Below are positions 61,944-64,000 of a DNA stretch of 64,000 nucleotides, piece after piece. A model generated the notes under the pieces. It made no database searches and was not told the DNA's origin. It saw only the letters and a list, made by a program, of their open reading frames with translations. The stretch is taken from assembly GCA_965206445.1 (NCBI GenBank), contig CBDBJR010000002.1, positions 2,976,001 through 3,040,000 on the forward strand, written 5' to 3'. The stretch's first letter is position 1. Each line of letters opens with the position of its first letter. This DNA is from CBDBJR01 sp965206445. Its GTDB lineage: Bacteria > Pseudomonadota > Gammaproteobacteria > Arenicellales > Poriferihabitantaceae. The position numbers and the translations under genes are program-made.

Positions 61944-62975
61944 ATGCAAAAAGCCGTTTTCTATAGCGTGATCGCCGTGGTCTGTGTTGCCGCGCCCTGG
62001 CTCTTCCCCGATTTTCGCACGCAGTTCGCGACGTTGTGGCTGATGATCATCGTCGCCCTGACCTGGGATATGACCGGCGGGCAGATGGGCTACAACTCGC
62101 TCGGCAATATCTTCTTTTACGGCACCGGCATGTACGTGGCCGCCATCATCGCGATTGGCCTGGTGCACGACGTTGGCGTCTACAACGACGCCGGCCGCTC
62201 GGCCTTGATGACCTTTACCGAGCGGCAATACTTCGTCGGCGCGGCGCTCGGCATCCTCGGGGCGGGGGTTTTTTGCGCCCTGTCCGCGCTGCTCATCGGC
62301 TATCTGACGTTCGGCCTGCGCGGGCCGTATTTTGCCATCGGCACCCTCAGCGTGGCGATTGCCGCCGGCGAGCTGGTATCCAACTGGGACTGGGTTGGCG
62401 GCGGGCAGGGGATTTCGCTGCCGGTCTATCCCGGCCACCTGGACACCGGCAAGCTGTTTTTCTATTTTCTGTTTGCCGGCACCGGCGTGACGGTATTCGT
62501 GTTTCTCCGCTGGCTCTACAGCACCCGCTTTGGCGCCGCGTTGAATGCGATACGGGATGACGAGGAAAAAGCCGAGGCCATGGGGATTCATACGCTGCGC
62601 TACAAGCTGACCACGTGGGCGCTGGCGGCGTTTTTCGTCGGCGTGGCGGGCGGCATTTCGGCCTTTCAGTTGATTCATTTCGAGCCGCTGGAAACCGCCT
62701 ATCAGACCATCAATCTGGGTATTTTCATGGTCGTGTGCGTGCTGCTTGGCGGCAAGGGCACGCTGTGGGGGCCGGTCATCGGCGCGCTGCTGTTTCATAC
62801 GATCAAAGAGGTCACCTGGAACTACCTGCTGGGCTGGCAATGGGTCGCGCTGGGGGCGCTGATCGTGATCACCGTGGTCTATTTTCAGGGCGGCATTATG
62901 GGCTGGCTGATGCGCAACCGCCCCGAGTGGTTCGGCATCCGGGTCGAGCAACCGGGCGCCAAAGCCGAACCATGA
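61944..62975 (+). CDS. Branched-chain amino-acid-type ABC permease (LivM-like)
   Basis: 343 aa from ATG 61944 (MQKAVFYSVIAVVCVAAPWL), with GTG 61938 as an alternative. GGQMGYNSLGNIFFYGTGMY and GLRGPYFAIGTLSVAIAAGE are typical, with the coupling helix NAIRDDEEKAEAMGIHTLRY. The stop overlaps the next ATG by four bases. Confidence 0.93.
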   Translation: MQKAVFYSVIAVVCVAAPWLFPDFRTQFATLWLMIIVALTWDMTGGQMGYNSLGNIFFYGTGMYVAAIIAIGLVHDVGVYNDAGRSALMTFTERQYFVGAALGILGAGVFCALSALLIGYLTFGLRGPYFAIGTLSVAIAAGELVSNWDWVGGGQGISLPVYPGHLDTGKLFFYFLFAGTGVTVFVFLRWLYSTRFGAALNAIRDDEEKAEAMGIHTLRYKLTTWALAAFFVGVAGGISAFQLIHFEPLETAYQTINLGIFMVVCVLLGGKGTLWGPVIGALLFHTIKEVTWNYLLGWQWVALGALIVITVVYFQGGIMGWLMRNRPEWFGIRVEQPGAKAEP

Positions 62976-63715
62976 GCCCCATCATCGACATTCAGGGGGC
63001 GTCCAAATCCTACGGCGGCGTGCAGGCCAACAGCGATATTTCTATCCGGGTAAAACACGGCAGCATTACCGGCTTGATTGGCCCCAACGGCTCCGGCAAG
63101 ACCACGCTGTTCAATTCCATCGTCGGCTATCATCCGATGGACGCCGGTTCGATCCGCTTTCAGGGCCGGGAAATCTCCCGCCTGTCGATGCAGAAAATCG
63201 CGCGCCTCGGCCTGCTGCGCACGTTCCAGCAAACCCGCATCTACAGCGCGATGAACTGCATCGAAAATATGCTGGTGTCCTTGCCGCACCGCAAGATGCG
63301 TTTCCTGGATTCGTTTGCCCGCAACCGCACAGCGGATTACGAGCGCGCCGACCGGCTGCTGGAATTTACCGGCCTGTACAGCAAACGTTTCCTGCAATCC
63401 GGCTCGCTGTCGTTCGGCCAGCAGAAACTGCTGGAATTTGCCATGGCGCTGATGAATGAGCCCACCGTATTGCTGCTTGATGAGCCCACCGCCGGCATCA
63501 ACCCGACCCTGATCAACAGCCTGATCGAGCGGCTGAAGACGGCCAATGCCGAATTCGGCATTACCCTGTTCATTATCGAGCACAATATGCGGGTGATCAT
63601 GAACATGGCGGACGACATCTACTGCCTGGCGCACGGCAAGCTGCTGGCGCACGGCTCGCCGGCTGAAATTCAGTCCGACCCGCGGGTGGTCGCCGCCTAT
63701 CTGGGGGCGCATTGA
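62972..63715 (+). CDS. Branched-chain amino-acid-type ABC ATPase (LivG-like)
   Basis: 247 aa. Walker A GPNGSGKTTL, Q-loop near LRTFQQTRIY, signature SLSFGQQKLLEFAMAL, Walker B TVLLLDEPTAGINP and H-loop FIIEHNMRVIM. The ABC signature is LSFGQ. The start ATG 62972 (MSPIIDIQGASKSYGGVQAN) overlaps the previous stop. Confidence 0.95.
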   Translation: MSPIIDIQGASKSYGGVQANSDISIRVKHGSITGLIGPNGSGKTTLFNSIVGYHPMDAGSIRFQGREISRLSMQKIARLGLLRTFQQTRIYSAMNCIENMLVSLPHRKMRFLDSFARNRTADYERADRLLEFTGLYSKRFLQSGSLSFGQQKLLEFAMALMNEPTVLLLDEPTAGINPTLINSLIERLKTANAEFGITLFIIEHNMRVIMNMADDIYCLAHGKLLAHGSPAEIQSDPRVVAAYLGAH

Positions 63716-63746
63716 GCGCCGCCGAACACCGCCGGCGGGGGGCGAT

Positions 63747-64000
63747 ATGAGCGACAAATCCGGGATACAGGGCTATGGCGAGGGCACGGTCGGCAGCGTC
63801 ATGTCGGTCGATGAAGTCGGCCGCCAGGCCGCCGCACTCGCCGAGCCGGTCAGCACCGAAAAACTGCGCCAGCTCGCCGGCGGTGACGAGTATGTGGCGG
63901 TCAGCGACCTGTACGCCGGCTACGGCAAAATGGAAATCCTGCACGGCATCAACCTGCGGGTGGGGCGCCGGCAATCGCTGTGCCTGATCGGCCCGAACGG
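63747..64000 (+). CDS. Branched-chain amino-acid-type ABC ATPase (LivF-like), 5' part
   Basis: Truncated by the right edge after 84 codons. The family N-terminus (VAVSDLYAGYGKMEILHGIN, then GRRQSLCLIGPNG) begins only near residue 50. The first 49 residues (MSDKSGIQGYGEGTVGSVMS ...) are an extension not seen in ordinary LivF. No in-frame ATG is available at the usual position, and GGGGGG lies just upstream as a ribosome binding site, so the extension is probably real. Confidence 0.88.
   Translation, partial: MSDKSGIQGYGEGTVGSVMSVDEVGRQAAALAEPVSTEKLRQLAGGDEYVAVSDLYAGYGKMEILHGINLRVGRRQSLCLIGPN

Overview
The window looks like a gammaproteobacterial chromosome segment. BamC, LpoA, DolP, YraN, SohB, MepM, YciA/YciB/YciI and the rnhA-dnaQ pair are typical of Gammaproteobacteria. 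Housekeeping genes are GC-rich and tightly packed; accessory parts are looser and richer in repeats and A+T. I cannot resolve the order or genus. No tRNA, rRNA, CRISPR array or intact insertion sequence was recognised.

Region 1 (1-5.6 kb): the start of a glycosyltransferase-like gene and bamC lead into an accessory, decaying stretch. It holds a frame-broken small gene, a tandemly duplicated gene for a membrane-anchored coiled-coil protein whose 21-bp heptad codon block has expanded in one copy, GC-rich palindromic repeats, a small AT-rich membrane-protein gene and a compound minisatellite.

Region 2 (5.6-20.6 kb): a porin carrying a predicted helical insertion of about 175 residues is followed by the most striking part of the window. 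Four tandem paralogues (713-822 aa) each have five predicted transmembrane segments, a pentapeptide-repeat (beta-helix) domain of variable length and a conserved C-terminal domain. They are separated by duplicated intergenic units that share a promoter, palindromic elements and a 32-codon ORF. A short segment between 27-bp inverted repeats is inverted in one unit relative to two others. The repeat arrays are nearly homogeneous 30-bp DNA repeats, so recombination or gene conversion is likely. The function is unknown.

Region 3 (21.2-42.5 kb): core genes. These are a YafS-like methyltransferase-rnhA-dnaQ; yciI and yciB; a deoxynucleoside kinase; yciA-dut; ubiA-recG-ridA; tyrS-anmK-mepM; pckA; an EamA transporter; a HisN-like phosphatase; and dolP-yraN-lpoA opposite rsmI. 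TyrS lacks both histidines of its HIGH-type motif, and the conserved N-terminus of RecG lies upstream of its first ATG.

Region 4 (42.5-45.9 kb): an accessory pair, a 940-aa STAND-type NTPase with eight 46-residue TPR-like repeats plus an 86-aa acidic protein. It is a candidate defence or signalling module.

Region 5 (45.9-64 kb): an AruI-like thiamine-diphosphate decarboxylase, dapE, glnS, sohB, a gamma-carbonic-anhydrase-like protein, a PLP fold-type II enzyme, an aldehyde/alcohol dehydrogenase pair preceded by a 40-codon dehydrogenase remnant, a TerC-family protein, an MFS transporter and an RDD protein. It ends with a branched-chain amino-acid-type ABC importer operon (SBP, two permeases, two ATPases) running off the right edge.
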